Shown: piece by piece, positions 17,094 through 26,291 of the stretch | How the letters are laid out: each line of letters begins with the position of its first letter | Position numbering within the stretch: position 1 is the stretch's first letter | Assembly: GCA_965217685.1 (NCBI GenBank) | Contig: CBDCIZ010000003.1 | Span: 1,178,001 to 1,242,000, forward strand | Source of the DNA: Aurantimonas sp965217685 | Lineage (GTDB): Bacteria > Pseudomonadota > Alphaproteobacteria > Rhizobiales > Rhizobiaceae | Direction: 5' to 3' | Length of the DNA: 64,000 nucleotides | The notes under the pieces: model-generated | What the model was told of the DNA's origin: nothing | What the model saw: the letters and a program-made list of their open reading frames with translations, nothing else | Database searches by the model: none | Position numbers and translations under genes: made by a program

Positions 17094-17380
17094 TTACGCG
17101 GCCTGCCTTTCGGATTGAAGCGAGCTGATGAATTCGAGTGCCGAGTGGCGCCGAACGGGATTGTAGAAGCCGTCGATATAGCGACCGATCGCAGTCTTCG
17201 CTTCGGCACGGCTCTGGAAGGCAATGCGCCAGAAGAGTTCGGCTTTCAGTATTTTGAAGAAGGTCTCGACCATGGCGTTGTCGAAGCAATTTCCTTTGCC
17301 CGACGCCGAGATTCTCGGCCACCTGCTTCTGTGATCGGCCGCTCGTCTTCACGAGACGAAGGGCCTCCGCTTTAAATTCC
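17094..17380 (-). mobile_element. IS3-family insertion sequence scar (fused OrfA start and OrfB end)
   Basis: On the minus strand the OrfA N-terminal region (KEFKAEALRLVKTSGRSQKQ, VAENLGV) runs into a different frame that gives the OrfB C-terminus (DNAMVETFFKILKAELFWRI, then GRYIDGFYNPVRRHSALEF), ending at a TAA at 17096-17094. Most of OrfA and the OrfB catalytic core are deleted. The scar sits directly before the siderophore-interacting-protein remnant and probably caused its truncation. Confidence 0.8.
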
Positions 17381-17387
17381 TTTTGAA

Positions 17388-17558
17388 GACGCTGTCATCG
17401 CGCTCGAATGGCCTGGCATATCTGGCTCGACGGTTTGGATCGGCTGCGAGTTCGCTCCCTTCAAAAGCCTGCGTCATCAGTGTCGCAAGGTTTGGGGCCT
17501 GAAAGGGCGCGAGCATCTGGTGGTCGCCTATTGGCGCCGAGACGTCGAAGGGCAATAG
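17388..17558 (+). pseudogene. Siderophore-interacting protein (SIP/ViuB-like), C-terminal remnant
   Basis: The last ~56 codons of a siderophore-interacting flavoprotein remain. The frame reads WIGCEFAPFKSLRHQCRKVW, then GLKGREHLVVAYWRRD, ending at a TAG at 17556. The W..E...F..lR pattern and the terminal AYWRR are characteristic of SIP ferric-siderophore reductases, which release iron in the cytoplasm. The rest of the gene is absent, replaced by the IS3 scar. The neighbouring exporter and Fhu/Ton genes fit this role. Confidence 0.65.
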
Positions 17559-17576
17559 CCGACGGCAGGCCCAACA

Positions 17577-19331
17577 CTACTCCGCAGCCAGCACGGCCTC
17601 TGCGGAACCGCCGACAAACCCGTCCTCCTGTGCCCTGACCAGCCGCTGGTAAACTCCGCCGCTTTGCAACAAAACTTCGTGCGCGCCTTCCTCGATCATC
17701 CGCCCCTTATCGACGACGACGATGCGGGTCGCGTGGCGGATGGTGGACAGCCGATGGGCGATGATCAGGGTCGTGCGGCCTTGCGCGAGTTCGGCGAGCG
17801 CTCCCTGGATGGCGCGCTCGGCCTCGGTGTCGAGGGCCGATGTCGCCTCGTCCAGGATCAGGATGGCCGGATTCTTCAGGAACATGCGCGCGATCGACAA
17901 ACGCTGTTTCTGGCCGCCGGAGAGTTTCAGACCGCGTTCGCCGACAATCGTGTCGAGGCCGTCGGGTAGCGCATCGACGGTCTCGGCGAGATGGGCGCGT
18001 GTCAACGCCTGCCAGATCTCGGCGTCATCGGCGCCGAGGCGGCCATAGGCGACATTCTCCCGGATCGTGCCGCCGAACAGGAAGACCTCCTGCTGAACGA
18101 CGCCGATGTGCCGGCGCAGCGAGGCAAGCGTCATGTCGCGGATGTCGACACCGTCGATGGCGATCGAGCCTGCGTCGAGATCGTAAAAGCGCGGCACCAG
18201 CGCGCAGATGGTTGTCTTGCCGGCGCCAGACGGACCGACGAAGGCGACGGTTTCGCCGGGCGCGATGGCAAGGTCGATGCCGTTCAGCACAGGGCGGCCA
18301 CTCGCATAGGCAAAGCGCACATCGGTGAAGGTGATGGCGCCGTCGAGCGTCTCCAGCGCCTGCGCATCCAGGCGGTCGACGATGTCGGGGGCGGTATCGA
18401 GGAACTCGCAATAGCGGCGGAAGCCGGCGATGCCCTTCGGATAGCTCTCCAGTACCGCGGCGATCTTTTCGACCGGCCGGAAGAACACCCCGACCAGCAA
18501 CAGGAACCCGACAAAACCGCCGTTGGAAAGGTCTCCCTTTATGACGAAATACGTACCGGCGACCATGACGATGACCTGGGTCAGTCGCATCGACAGGTAG
18601 TTGAGCGACTGGCTGACCGACATGATCCGGTAGGCGTCGAGCTTGCGGGCCCGATAGCCGGCATTGTCACGGGCGAACAGCGTGCGTTCGTGGTCCTCGT
18701 TGGCAAAGGCCTGGACGACCCGGATGCCGCCGACATTCTCCTCGATGCGGGCGTTGAAGGCGCCGACGCTGCGATAGATCGAGCGCCAGGTGTCGGTCAT
18801 GCGCGCGCCGTAGCGCACCGTCAGCACCGTGCCGATCGGTACAACCACGGCGGTGACCAGCGCCAGTTCCACATGGACGAAGAGCATCAAGACGAAAGCG
18901 CCGATGAAGGTCATCACGGCAATGAAGAGATCCTCCGGCCCGTGATGGGCGACCTCGCCGATCTCTTCCAGATCCTTGGTGAGGCGGGCGACCAGATGGC
19001 CGGTCTTCTGGTTGTCGAAATAGCCGAAGGAGAGCTTCTGCAGATGGTCGAAGGCGCGGCGTCGCATCTCCGTTTCGATGTTGATCCCGAGCATGTGGCC
19101 CCAGTAGGTGACGACCGCCATCAGCGCCGTGTTGAGGAGATAGATGACGAGGAGACCGATCGCGGCCGCGATGATCCAGTTCCACTGGCCGGTGGGCAAC
19201 AGCGTGTCGATGAACACCTTGACCGCAATTGGGAAGGCGAGTTCCAGCATGCCCGCCAGCACCGCGCTGCCGAAATCGAGGAGAAAGAGGCCACGCCAGG
19301 GTGCGTAATAGGAAAAGAATCGCGCAAGCAT
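17577..19331 (-). CDS. ABC-type exporter, fused membrane and ATPase domains
   Basis: 584-residue half-transporter of the MsbA/siderophore-exporter type. An N-terminal six-helix membrane domain (about 1-310) contains the substrate-side segment LSFGYFDNQKTGHLVARLTK. The ATPase domain has Walker A GPSGAGKTT, the signature LSGGQKQR, Walker B ILILDEATSALD and the switch IIAHRLST. It would work as a homodimer in the inner membrane. Its place between a SIP remnant and tonB suggests export of a siderophore or related compound. That role is inferred from context only. Confidence 0.85.
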   Translation of the reverse strand: MLARFFSYYAPWRGLFLLDFGSAVLAGMLELAFPIAVKVFIDTLLPTGQWNWIIAAAIGLLVIYLLNTALMAVVTYWGHMLGINIETEMRRRAFDHLQKLSFGYFDNQKTGHLVARLTKDLEEIGEVAHHGPEDLFIAVMTFIGAFVLMLFVHVELALVTAVVVPIGTVLTVRYGARMTDTWRSIYRSVGAFNARIEENVGGIRVVQAFANEDHERTLFARDNAGYRARKLDAYRIMSVSQSLNYLSMRLTQVIVMVAGTYFVIKGDLSNGGFVGFLLLVGVFFRPVEKIAAVLESYPKGIAGFRRYCEFLDTAPDIVDRLDAQALETLDGAITFTDVRFAYASGRPVLNGIDLAIAPGETVAFVGPSGAGKTTICALVPRFYDLDAGSIAIDGVDIRDMTLASLRRHIGVVQQEVFLFGGTIRENVAYGRLGADDAEIWQALTRAHLAETVDALPDGLDTIVGERGLKLSGGQKQRLSIARMFLKNPAILILDEATSALDTEAERAIQGALAELAQGRTTLIIAHRLSTIRHATRIVVVDKGRMIEEGAHEVLLQSGGVYQRLVRAQEDGFVGGSAEAVLAAE

Positions 19332-19534
19332 GTCTGGGCCTTGTCATTCGAAACTGCGTCATGTCGACCGAAGCCGTCTCGGGTCGGCCTTGCGAGCTTT
19401 CGCCATCCCGCCCGATCGGTTCCTACGATCCGTCGTGCTATTCAGAGCGCTCGGTCCGCGGCGTTTCATCGTCGCGGCGATGCAACCGGCACCGGCACCG
19501 ATCCTATGGACGAAATCGAACCGTCTCGCGAGGT

Positions 19535-20611
19535 CTATTCGAAACGGATCGGTACTGTCAGCGAAACGCCACGCCCGCCCGGCGGCGCCGGAAAAGGGCT
19601 TGCTCGTCTTATGAGCGCCATGGCCGCGTTGTCGAGCGTGGCCCCTCCCGAGCGGGCGATCCGCGTGGAGGTGACGCCGCCATTGCCGTTCATCGAGAAC
19701 GCGATCGAAACCGTGCCCGAGCCGCCACCGGCGGGCGTACGCTTGGCCCGATTCAACCGCGCCTGCACTGCGCTCTGCCAGCGTGCTTGCGCGGCGCGCG
19801 GCACCTGCCGGCCTTGGCTGGCCTGACGCTGCGGGCGACCTTGCGAGGCGGTCGACGGGGCCGGCGCGCGCCGAGCTTCGAGGCGTTCGCGGCGCGTTTC
19901 ACGCTCGGCCTGCTCTCGGCGCTCCTGCTGCTTCGCCCGTTCCCTTCGCTCGCGACGCTCCGTGCGGTCTTCTCGCTCCTCACGCTCGCGAACGGCCTCG
20001 AGCACCGCAGGAGGTGTCGGCGGCCGGAGGGTCGGAATCGGGACCGAAACGGCGTCTTCGACCGGCTCGGGCGTTTCCTCCAGAGCTGGCACTTCCTCAC
20101 GCTTCTCGACCGGCGGCAATGGGGCCTCGACGTCCGGCTCGGCTAAGGACGACTCGGGTTCCGGCTGCGCTTCCGGCTTCGGTTCGACGAACTCGGGCTT
20201 TGGCTCGGGCTCAAGCTTGGGAAGAGGTTCAGCCGGCGGATCAGGCGGAGGCAGTTCGGCTTCCGGTTCCGGGGAAGGTTCGGGGTCGGACGTTGGCAGC
20301 GTTTTGTCCGACGCGTCTACGATTTCGGGCGCCTGCTCAGCCTCCGCCAGCGAAGCGAGCTCGGGCGCAGAAGCAGGCGGCGCCATGTCGATCAGGATCG
20401 GCGAGGCTTCCATACCGTGCGGGGCCGGTTCCGGTCGTTGCGAGAGAAGCGCCCAGGCCGCAGTCCCGTGGACGCCAATGACGAGGCCAACGGCCAGCGT
20501 CCAGCGCAATATCACGGCGAGGCGGTTCGGCCGCTCGGGGTGAAACGCCGAACCGCCCTTTCCCCTCGCGGTCCTTCTCGACTCATTGGTCGCTGATCGT
20601 TCGTGACTCAT
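19535..20611 (-). CDS. tonB: TonB energy-transduction protein
   Basis: 358-residue TonB. A single membrane anchor (LAVILRWTLAVGLVIGVHGT) lies near residues 31-52. A long Pro/Glu-rich periplasmic linker follows (EPEPKP and related repeats), then an unusually Arg/Glu-rich helical stretch (about 205-250). The C-terminal TonB domain (GTVSIAFSMNGNGGVTSTRI) ends in VPIRFE. It carries proton-motive energy to outer-membrane receptors such as the nearby FhuA. Its start overlaps the exbD stop (ATGA). Confidence 0.93.
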   Translation of the reverse strand: MSHERSATNESRRTARGKGGSAFHPERPNRLAVILRWTLAVGLVIGVHGTAAWALLSQRPEPAPHGMEASPILIDMAPPASAPELASLAEAEQAPEIVDASDKTLPTSDPEPSPEPEAELPPPDPPAEPLPKLEPEPKPEFVEPKPEAQPEPESSLAEPDVEAPLPPVEKREEVPALEETPEPVEDAVSVPIPTLRPPTPPAVLEAVREREEREDRTERRERRERAKQQERREQAERETRRERLEARRAPAPSTASQGRPQRQASQGRQVPRAAQARWQSAVQARLNRAKRTPAGGGSGTVSIAFSMNGNGGVTSTRIARSGGATLDNAAMALIRRASPFPAPPGGRGVSLTVPIRFE

Positions 20612-21096
20612 GGTGTCGGCGGCGACTCGACGGAAGCGGGTTGCGAAGCAGAGGCCGCCGGCACGACCGCCGAGTCTTCAAGCCCGACAAGCCCGATCTT
20701 CAGATAACCGGCGTTGCGCAGGGCGTTCATGACGTCCATCAGATCAGCATAGGCAACTGCCCCGTCTGCGCGCAGAAGAATGCGCTTGTCGCGGTTTCCG
20801 CCTGTCGCTTTATCGAGGGACGCGCGAAGTGCCGCTTTGTCGACCGTGATGTCGTGCAGCGCCAACGTCAGATCGTCCTGAACCGTCAGATAGATCGGTT
20901 CGTACGGCCGTTCCTGTGGTTCGGCGTTCGAAACCGGCAGGTCCACCGGTACATCTACGGTCGAAAGCGGCGCGGCGACCATGAAGATGATCAGAAGGAC
21001 CAGCACCACGTCGATGAATGGCGTGACATTGATCTCCGAAATTTCGCCGGCCCCGCCATGGTCATCGGCGCCGTCCTGGTTCAGATGAATCGCCAT
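20608..21096 (-). CDS. exbD: Biopolymer transport protein ExbD
   Basis: 162-residue ExbD. It has one membrane segment with the proton-carrying Asp (NVTPFIDVVLVLLIIFMVAA) and a periplasmic domain with KRILLRADGAVAYADLMDVM. The ATG at 21096 is chosen because it starts 4 nt after the exbB stop; upstream in-frame starts lie inside exbB. It forms the Ton motor with ExbB and TonB. The C-terminal tail after residue 140 is Ala/Pro/Ser-rich. Confidence 0.93.
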   Translation of the reverse strand: MAIHLNQDGADDHGGAGEISEINVTPFIDVVLVLLIIFMVAAPLSTVDVPVDLPVSNAEPQERPYEPIYLTVQDDLTLALHDITVDKAALRASLDKATGGNRDKRILLRADGAVAYADLMDVMNALRNAGYLKIGLVGLEDSAVVPAASASQPASVESPPTP

Positions 21097-21100
21097 CTCG

Positions 21101-22255
21101 CTACTCCGCCGCCTGCGCCATGCGCGGCGCGCCGCCGGGCCTTGTTTGCCTGCGATCGAGATCGCGCGACAAATGCTGGAGAACCAGCGCGGAGCCATCT
21201 GAAAGAACCGCGCGATAACCGGCAATGGAGCGGGCGAATATATTGTAGATGATCACGGCCGGGATGGCTGCGACGAGGCCTATGGCGGTGGCGAGCAAAG
21301 CTTCCGCGATACCAGGCGCCACAACCGCGAGATTGGTCGTGTTCGCCTCACTGATGCCGATGAAGGCGTTCATGATGCCCCAAACGGTGCCGAAAAGGCC
21401 GACAAAAGGCGCCGTCGAGCCGATTGTCGCCAAAAGTCCTGTGCCACGCGAGATAGAGCGGCTTGCGGCCGCTTCGATCCGCGACAATGCGACGGAGACG
21501 CGCTCCTTGATACCCTCGCTGGACAGACCTTCCGAGCGAGCCCGTTCGGTATTGGCCGTTCCTGCAAGCACGGCGACCGGTCCACGCCAGCGCCGCTTGC
21601 CGTCGTTCATCGCGTCTGCAAGGGTTTCGGCGCGTTGAAGACGCTTCACACCGGACGCCGCCCGGTGTTTGGCGAAAGCGATTTCCAGCCCCTTGGCGAT
21701 CAGGATGGTCCAGGTGATCAGGGAAGCAAAGGCCAAACCCAGCATGACCGCCTTGACCACCCAGTCGGCGGCAAGGAACATGCCCAGCGGCGACAGATCG
21801 TGGGGCAAGGTGGTGTTTTTCCTGACAACTGGCGCCGCTGCGGCCGTTGCATTGCCGGACGCATCGGTGCCGTTGGCGATGACTTCCGTTGAGGTTTCGC
21901 CGCTCGCGCGGGAAAATTCGCTCGCGGGCGCGGACGAGGGCTGATCATCCGATGCGGAAGAAACCGGATCATCGTTGACAGGGCGCGATCCGGGCTCAGT
22001 CGAGGGTGTTGCCGTCGGCGGGGGAGCGGAATTTGCGCCGGGCGCCACCTCATGGATGCCGGGCCGCTCCGAACCGGGACGGTTGGAAGTCGGTGCTGTG
22101 TCTGACGAGGGCTCTTTCGGTCGGGCGGCCTGTGGTGCGACGTCTTGTGCTTGTGCATTGCCGACGTTCGAAAGCGAGGCGCCGGCCAAAAGGATCACTG
22201 ACATAGCAACTGTGAACGATGGCAAGATCGACCTGCCAGCAGTGATATGGGTCAT
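21101..22255 (-). CDS. exbB: Biopolymer transport protein ExbB, long periplasmic N-terminus
   Basis: 384-residue ExbB with a signal peptide (MTHITAGRSILPSFTVAMSV, cut near NAQAQ) and a ~110-residue Pro/Ser/Asp-rich, disordered periplasmic region. Three membrane helices follow; the proton-channel motifs LLATIGSTAPFVGLFGTVWG and EALLATAIGLVAAIPAVIIY are clear. Long ExbB forms of this kind are common in alphaproteobacteria. The start is uncertain: 22318 is also possible, but it has no better ribosome-binding site and spoils the signal peptide. It is first of exbB-exbD-tonB; a TGA-N9-TCA site lies upstream. Confidence 0.9.
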   Translation of the reverse strand: MTHITAGRSILPSFTVAMSVILLAGASLSNVGNAQAQDVAPQAARPKEPSSDTAPTSNRPGSERPGIHEVAPGANSAPPPTATPSTEPGSRPVNDDPVSSASDDQPSSAPASEFSRASGETSTEVIANGTDASGNATAAAAPVVRKNTTLPHDLSPLGMFLAADWVVKAVMLGLAFASLITWTILIAKGLEIAFAKHRAASGVKRLQRAETLADAMNDGKRRWRGPVAVLAGTANTERARSEGLSSEGIKERVSVALSRIEAAASRSISRGTGLLATIGSTAPFVGLFGTVWGIMNAFIGISEANTTNLAVVAPGIAEALLATAIGLVAAIPAVIIYNIFARSIAGYRAVLSDGSALVLQHLSRDLDRRQTRPGGAPRMAQAAE

Positions 22256-22385
22256 GTTCGGCCATTCGTATCTGATGCGGCAACCTGACCCGATGCCCTT
22301 CAAACCGAGCGGGCACATTGGTGGCCCGCACGCCTTTGACGCCGCGCATCTTTGAGGGTCCTTCCCGATGTCGAATACTATAAGA

Positions 22386-22400
22386 TGATTTTATTAGTCA
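22386..22400. promoter_or_regulatory. Candidate RirA iron-responsive operator before exbB
   Basis: TGATTTTATTAGTCA fits the TGA-N9-TCA core described for RirA iron-responsive boxes in rhizobia. It lies 131 nt before the chosen exbB start in a short AT-rich stretch (22375-22420). Binding by RirA is inferred. Confidence 0.55.
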
Positions 22401-22561
22401 AGTTTCAATGCGGTGTTTTTTGGGAGTGGCAAGACCTTTTGTGTCAACGAGCCGAAACCTGAGACAGGTGGGCGTCTGGCTGTCGAAAAGCGCGTTGCAG
22501 GCAAAATCTGTCGTGCAGACAATCATTCGTCTCGCCATAACGTGTCCCGATTGAGCCAGGG

Positions 22562-22589
22562 AGGCGCGAAAACGCAACGCGATGCGCCT
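22562..22589 (-). terminator. Weak hairpin after fhuB
   Basis: AGGCGC pairs with GCGCCT around a 16-nt loop, 9 nt past the fhuB stop in the direction of transcription. It is short and lacks a clear T-run. Confidence 0.3.
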
Positions 22590-22597
22590 GACTGGCT

Positions 22598-24577
22598 TCA
22601 GTGCGGTTTGCGGATGAGCATCACGACGAGATACGGCCCTCCGACAAGAGCAGCGAAAAGGCCGGTGGGAAGCTGATAGGGAAAGGCGAGGCTGCGCGCT
22701 GCCGTATCGGTCGCGATCATCAGCAGCGCGCCGATAAGGCCGGCGGCCAGCAGCTGCTCGCGAGCCCTGTGGAAACCGGCAGCGCGTGCCAGATGGGGCG
22801 CTATGAGTCCGACAAAGGACAATGGTCCGACAACGAGCGTTGCCGCCGCAGTGAGGATGGCGGCCAACGTTACGAGCAACCCGCCCGCGCTGCCTAAGGG
22901 TACACCGAGCGCGCGGGCCATGGATGCGCCCAGAGGCAATACGGTCAGCCAGCGATGGGCCAGGATCGCCATGGGCACGAGAAGCAAAGCCACGCCGACT
23001 TCGCTCAACGCAAGTGCTGGCGTCACGCGCAAGGTCGATCCGCTCATCCAGTCAAGGAGCCGGGAAGCCTCCGGACCGCCACGAGCCATGACCAGCGTCA
23101 CGCCCGATCCCGCGATGGACGCGACGGCGATCCCTCCCAGGAGCAAACGTTCGGGCCCGAGCCGGGCGGCGCGGGCGAAGATCAGGATGGAAGCGAGCGC
23201 GGCAAGCGATCCCAGGGCCGTGGCGACGAGCATCTCGGAGATGCCGGCAAGCGGCGCCCAAAGAAGCAACACGGCAAGTCCAAGTCCGGCGCCGGAGCTG
23301 ATTCCCAGGATCTCGGGGCTTGCGATCGGGTTGCCGGTGATGCGCTGCAGAATGACGCCCGCGGTGGCCAGAATCGTGCCGGCGGAAGCGCCTGCGAGAA
23401 GCCGTGGCCAACGCAGCGGGAACACGGCATCCAGGGCACTCCGCTGAGCGAGCAGACCCCAGCCGTCCGGCGCGAGAAACAACGAGACGCCTCCAGCAAG
23501 CAGACAGAAAATAACGAGGATGACGAGCGTCGTCCTCGTGTGCATCAGCCGCCGGCTCGGCGCCACGATGGTGCCGGATGAGCGCTGGGGCAAACGCGGT
23601 AGAAGCCAGAGGAGAAGTGGACCACCAACGAGCGCTGTCACTGCGCCGGTGGCGACACTGCTGCCGCCGATCGTTTCGAATGCGAGGACGCTGGTGTCGG
23701 TTGCAAAAAGCAGGACAGCTCCGATGAAGGGCGCGGCTAGGAGTTGCGCGTTTGCCGTTCGGGCGCCCGACAAGCGCGCCAGATTGGCAGCCATCAGGCC
23801 TACGAACCCGATGATCCCGACGAAGGCGGTCACCGTCGTTGCGAGAAGGGTTGCAGCCAAGACGCCCGACAGCCTGATCGACGAGGTCGAAACGCCGAGC
23901 CCCTTTGCACTCTCGTCGGAGAGGCCGAGAAGGGTCAGGGGTCGACGCAGGAGAAAGGTCATCATGGCCGCGACGAAGAGCAGGGCGGCGATGATGCCAT
24001 CGTTCCGCCAGCCACTTTGTGCAAGTGCGCCCCCGCCCCAGAGATAGAGCGACAGCATGTAGTCGCCGCCCGCCAGGATGAGCGTTGCCGAGAGCGCGCC
24101 ACAGACGAGCGAGACGACGAGACCGCAAAGGATCATCGTTACGGGATCGTAGTTTCTGGCGCGAGAGAGGACGAGGACGAGCGCCAACGCCGTGGCTCCT
24201 CCGGCAAAGGCGATTGCGCTTCGCGCTTCCCCCATCAGCGCGGGTGCGAACAGCGTCGCGGCGCCAAGCGCCAGTTGCGCCCCCGAACTGACACCGAGGG
24301 TCGAGGGATCGGCGGCGGGATTTCGTAACACGCGCTGCAGAAGCGCACCCGAAAGCCCCAGGGCCGCGCCACCGAGAAGCGCAAACCCTGCCCGCGGCAG
24401 AAGACCGAAAGCGACAAAGCTTTCCACGAAGCGCGACGCGAGCCCCTCGGTCTTGGCGCGGACGGCAAAACCGAAAACGACCAGACTGACGACGAATAAG
24501 GCAACCCAACCTGCTGTCGCCGACCAGACCCACGAACGGGGACGCGATAGCAGGCTTTTCGTACGGATGAGGTTCAT
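22598..24577 (-). CDS. fhuB: Fe3+-hydroxamate ABC permease, double-length FhuB
   Basis: 659-residue FecCD-family permease built of two homologous halves, about 20 membrane helices, as in E. coli FhuB. Each half shows the ATPase-contact pattern: FVGLMAANLARLSG in the first and FVGLIAPHLARAAG in the second. It moves ferric hydroxamate siderophores across the inner membrane with FhuC and FhuD. The ATG at 24577 overlaps the fhuD stop (ATGA); the longer frame starts inside fhuD. Confidence 0.93.
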   Translation of the reverse strand: MNLIRTKSLLSRPRSWVWSATAGWVALFVVSLVVFGFAVRAKTEGLASRFVESFVAFGLLPRAGFALLGGAALGLSGALLQRVLRNPAADPSTLGVSSGAQLALGAATLFAPALMGEARSAIAFAGGATALALVLVLSRARNYDPVTMILCGLVVSLVCGALSATLILAGGDYMLSLYLWGGGALAQSGWRNDGIIAALLFVAAMMTFLLRRPLTLLGLSDESAKGLGVSTSSIRLSGVLAATLLATTVTAFVGIIGFVGLMAANLARLSGARTANAQLLAAPFIGAVLLFATDTSVLAFETIGGSSVATGAVTALVGGPLLLWLLPRLPQRSSGTIVAPSRRLMHTRTTLVILVIFCLLAGGVSLFLAPDGWGLLAQRSALDAVFPLRWPRLLAGASAGTILATAGVILQRITGNPIASPEILGISSGAGLGLAVLLLWAPLAGISEMLVATALGSLAALASILIFARAARLGPERLLLGGIAVASIAGSGVTLVMARGGPEASRLLDWMSGSTLRVTPALALSEVGVALLLVPMAILAHRWLTVLPLGASMARALGVPLGSAGGLLVTLAAILTAAATLVVGPLSFVGLIAPHLARAAGFHRAREQLLAAGLIGALLMIATDTAARSLAFPYQLPTGLFAALVGGPYLVVMLIRKPH

Positions 24578-25473
24578 GGCGAGGCCAGATCGGATTTCGA
24601 CAGCAGTGCTTCCGATACGAAGCGGGCGAACCTCACAGCAGCCGGAAGGCCACCGAAAGCATTGCAGGAAGGCAGGAGCGCAAAGCGTCCGGTGACAACG
24701 GCCGGAAGGGCGTGCCATAGCGCACCATTCCTAACGGCCAACTCGGCATCCGGTGGCACCGGGCCGACGACAAGGAGAAAGGCGTCCGGATAAGCGGCAA
24801 GCGCTTCCATTCCGACCGGAGCGCTAGCGCTGTATCGCGTTCCTGCTTTCCAGGCATTGGCAAGGCCCAAACGCGTGAGAGTCTCGCCGAAAAGCGAGTC
24901 GTTTCCGTAGACGCGAACATGATGGGAGTCACCGATATCGACGAGGATGACATCCTGAGCGCCGGCCGCCGTCAAGCGATCGCGTTGTCGCTTGAGCGTT
25001 TTATGCGCGTCGGCGACGACGGATCGTCCTGTCGCAGCGATCCCGAAATCATCTGCTATCGCCACCGTCATCGTCTCGATCTTGGCAAGCGGCGGCTCGC
25101 CTGGTTGAAAAAGATCGAAGATCTTCAGGGGGGCGATCGGTTCGATTTGTGGGGCGGTCCAGGCACTGTAATTGCTGCCGTAGACGACATCCGGTGCGAT
25201 GAGGGCGAGCCGCTCGAAGCTGAGCGCGCCGCGCAAGCCGAGGTCGACAACGCGATCGGGGACATGAGGTTCGACCGCCAGGCGTTCGTAAAGAACGAGT
25301 TCGGGAGCGGCCAGTGGAACCAGGCCAAGACTCAGAACGGTTTCCAGAAGAGCCCAGTCGACGACGGCGAATCTGTCGACCGTGCCCCCGAGCAGCTCCC
25401 CAGGCAATATAACGGTCGAAGCGATCGTGCCGATTAGCGTCCGCCGCGTCAGGCGGGATCTTGCAAGACTCAT
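24574..25473 (-). CDS. fhuD: Fe3+-siderophore substrate-binding protein FhuD
   Basis: 299-residue periplasmic binding protein of the class III (FhuD/BtuF) fold. A twin-arginine leader (SRLTRRTLIGTIAS) starts the protein. FhuD features include FAVVDWALLETVLSLGLVPL, LGLRGALSFERLALIAPDVV and the end FGGLPAAVRFARFVSEALL. It hands ferric hydroxamates to FhuB. Both of its ends overlap neighbours by 4 nt (fhuC stop, fhuB start), so the operon is tightly coupled. Confidence 0.92.
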   Translation of the reverse strand: MSLARSRLTRRTLIGTIASTVILPGELLGGTVDRFAVVDWALLETVLSLGLVPLAAPELVLYERLAVEPHVPDRVVDLGLRGALSFERLALIAPDVVYGSNYSAWTAPQIEPIAPLKIFDLFQPGEPPLAKIETMTVAIADDFGIAATGRSVVADAHKTLKRQRDRLTAAGAQDVILVDIGDSHHVRVYGNDSLFGETLTRLGLANAWKAGTRYSASAPVGMEALAAYPDAFLLVVGPVPPDAELAVRNGALWHALPAVVTGRFALLPSCNAFGGLPAAVRFARFVSEALLSKSDLASP

Positions 25474-26291
25474 ACGACGTAGGCAACGACATGCTCGCTG
25501 CCGGGCTGGCGGAAGACGCCCATCGGCACATCGTAAATGGCCTCAAGCACGTCGGGCCGCATGATCGCATCGGGCTTGCCGCTGGCAACGATCTTGCCGG
25601 CCTTCAAGGCGATCAGCCGATCGCAGGTCCGCGCAGCCATGTTGATGTCGTGAAGAACGATGACGACCGAGAGGTCGCGATCTTTCGACAGGCGCCTCAC
25701 CAGATGCAGCATCTCCGCCTGATGCGCGACGTCGAGGGCCGAAGTCGGTTCGTCGAGAACGAGACAACGTGCGCCCTGCGCGATCAGCATCGCCAACCAG
25801 ACGCGCTGCCGCTCGCCGCCGGACAGTTCCTCGACAAGTCTGCCGCGCAAAGCCTCCGCACCGGTCAATGCGATCGCCTCATCGATGGCGGCGCGATCCG
25901 TTTCACCTTGCCGACCCAGCGCTCCATGCCAGGGATATCGGCCCAATTCGACGAGTTCGCGGACCGTCATGCCTTCGGTCGTCGGCGGCGTCTGAGGCAA
26001 ATAGCCGAGGCGTCTGGCGAAGTCGCGATTGCCGAAGCACCCGATCGGACGGCCTTCAAACTCGATCCTGCCGATAGTCGGCGAGATCTGCCGCGCGAGA
26101 AGTTTCACGAGCGTCGACTTTCCAGACCCGTTCGGACCGATCAGCGCGTTGACGCAACCGGCATCGATATCCAGCGTCAGGGGAGAGAGAATCTGACGTC
26201 CGCCAATGTCGAATGCGACGTCCTCAAGATGGAACTGGCGCACCGGGGAACTCGTGTCCCGGGGTGCGCGCTCTGCAGTTCTGGTCAGCAT
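25470..26291 (-). CDS. fhuC: Fe3+-siderophore ABC ATPase FhuC
   Basis: 273-residue ATPase. Walker A is GPNGSGKSTLVK, the signature is LSGGERQRV and Walker B is CLVLDEPTSALD; the switch His lies in VIVLHDINMA. The length and the FecE/FhuC-like C-terminus (YDVPMGVFRQPGSEHVVAYV) are usual. The start shares one base with the fhuA stop (TGATG), so it follows the receptor in the same operon. Confidence 0.93.
   Translation of the reverse strand: MLTRTAERAPRDTSSPVRQFHLEDVAFDIGGRQILSPLTLDIDAGCVNALIGPNGSGKSTLVKLLARQISPTIGRIEFEGRPIGCFGNRDFARRLGYLPQTPPTTEGMTVRELVELGRYPWHGALGRQGETDRAAIDEAIALTGAEALRGRLVEELSGGERQRVWLAMLIAQGARCLVLDEPTSALDVAHQAEMLHLVRRLSKDRDLSVVIVLHDINMAARTCDRLIALKAGKIVASGKPDAIMRPDVLEAIYDVPMGVFRQPGSEHVVAYVV

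Noticed and set aside
17991..19826. 611-residue frame antisense to the ABC exporter
   Set aside because: Walker and signature motifs are on the minus strand; this frame also runs into tonB antisense.
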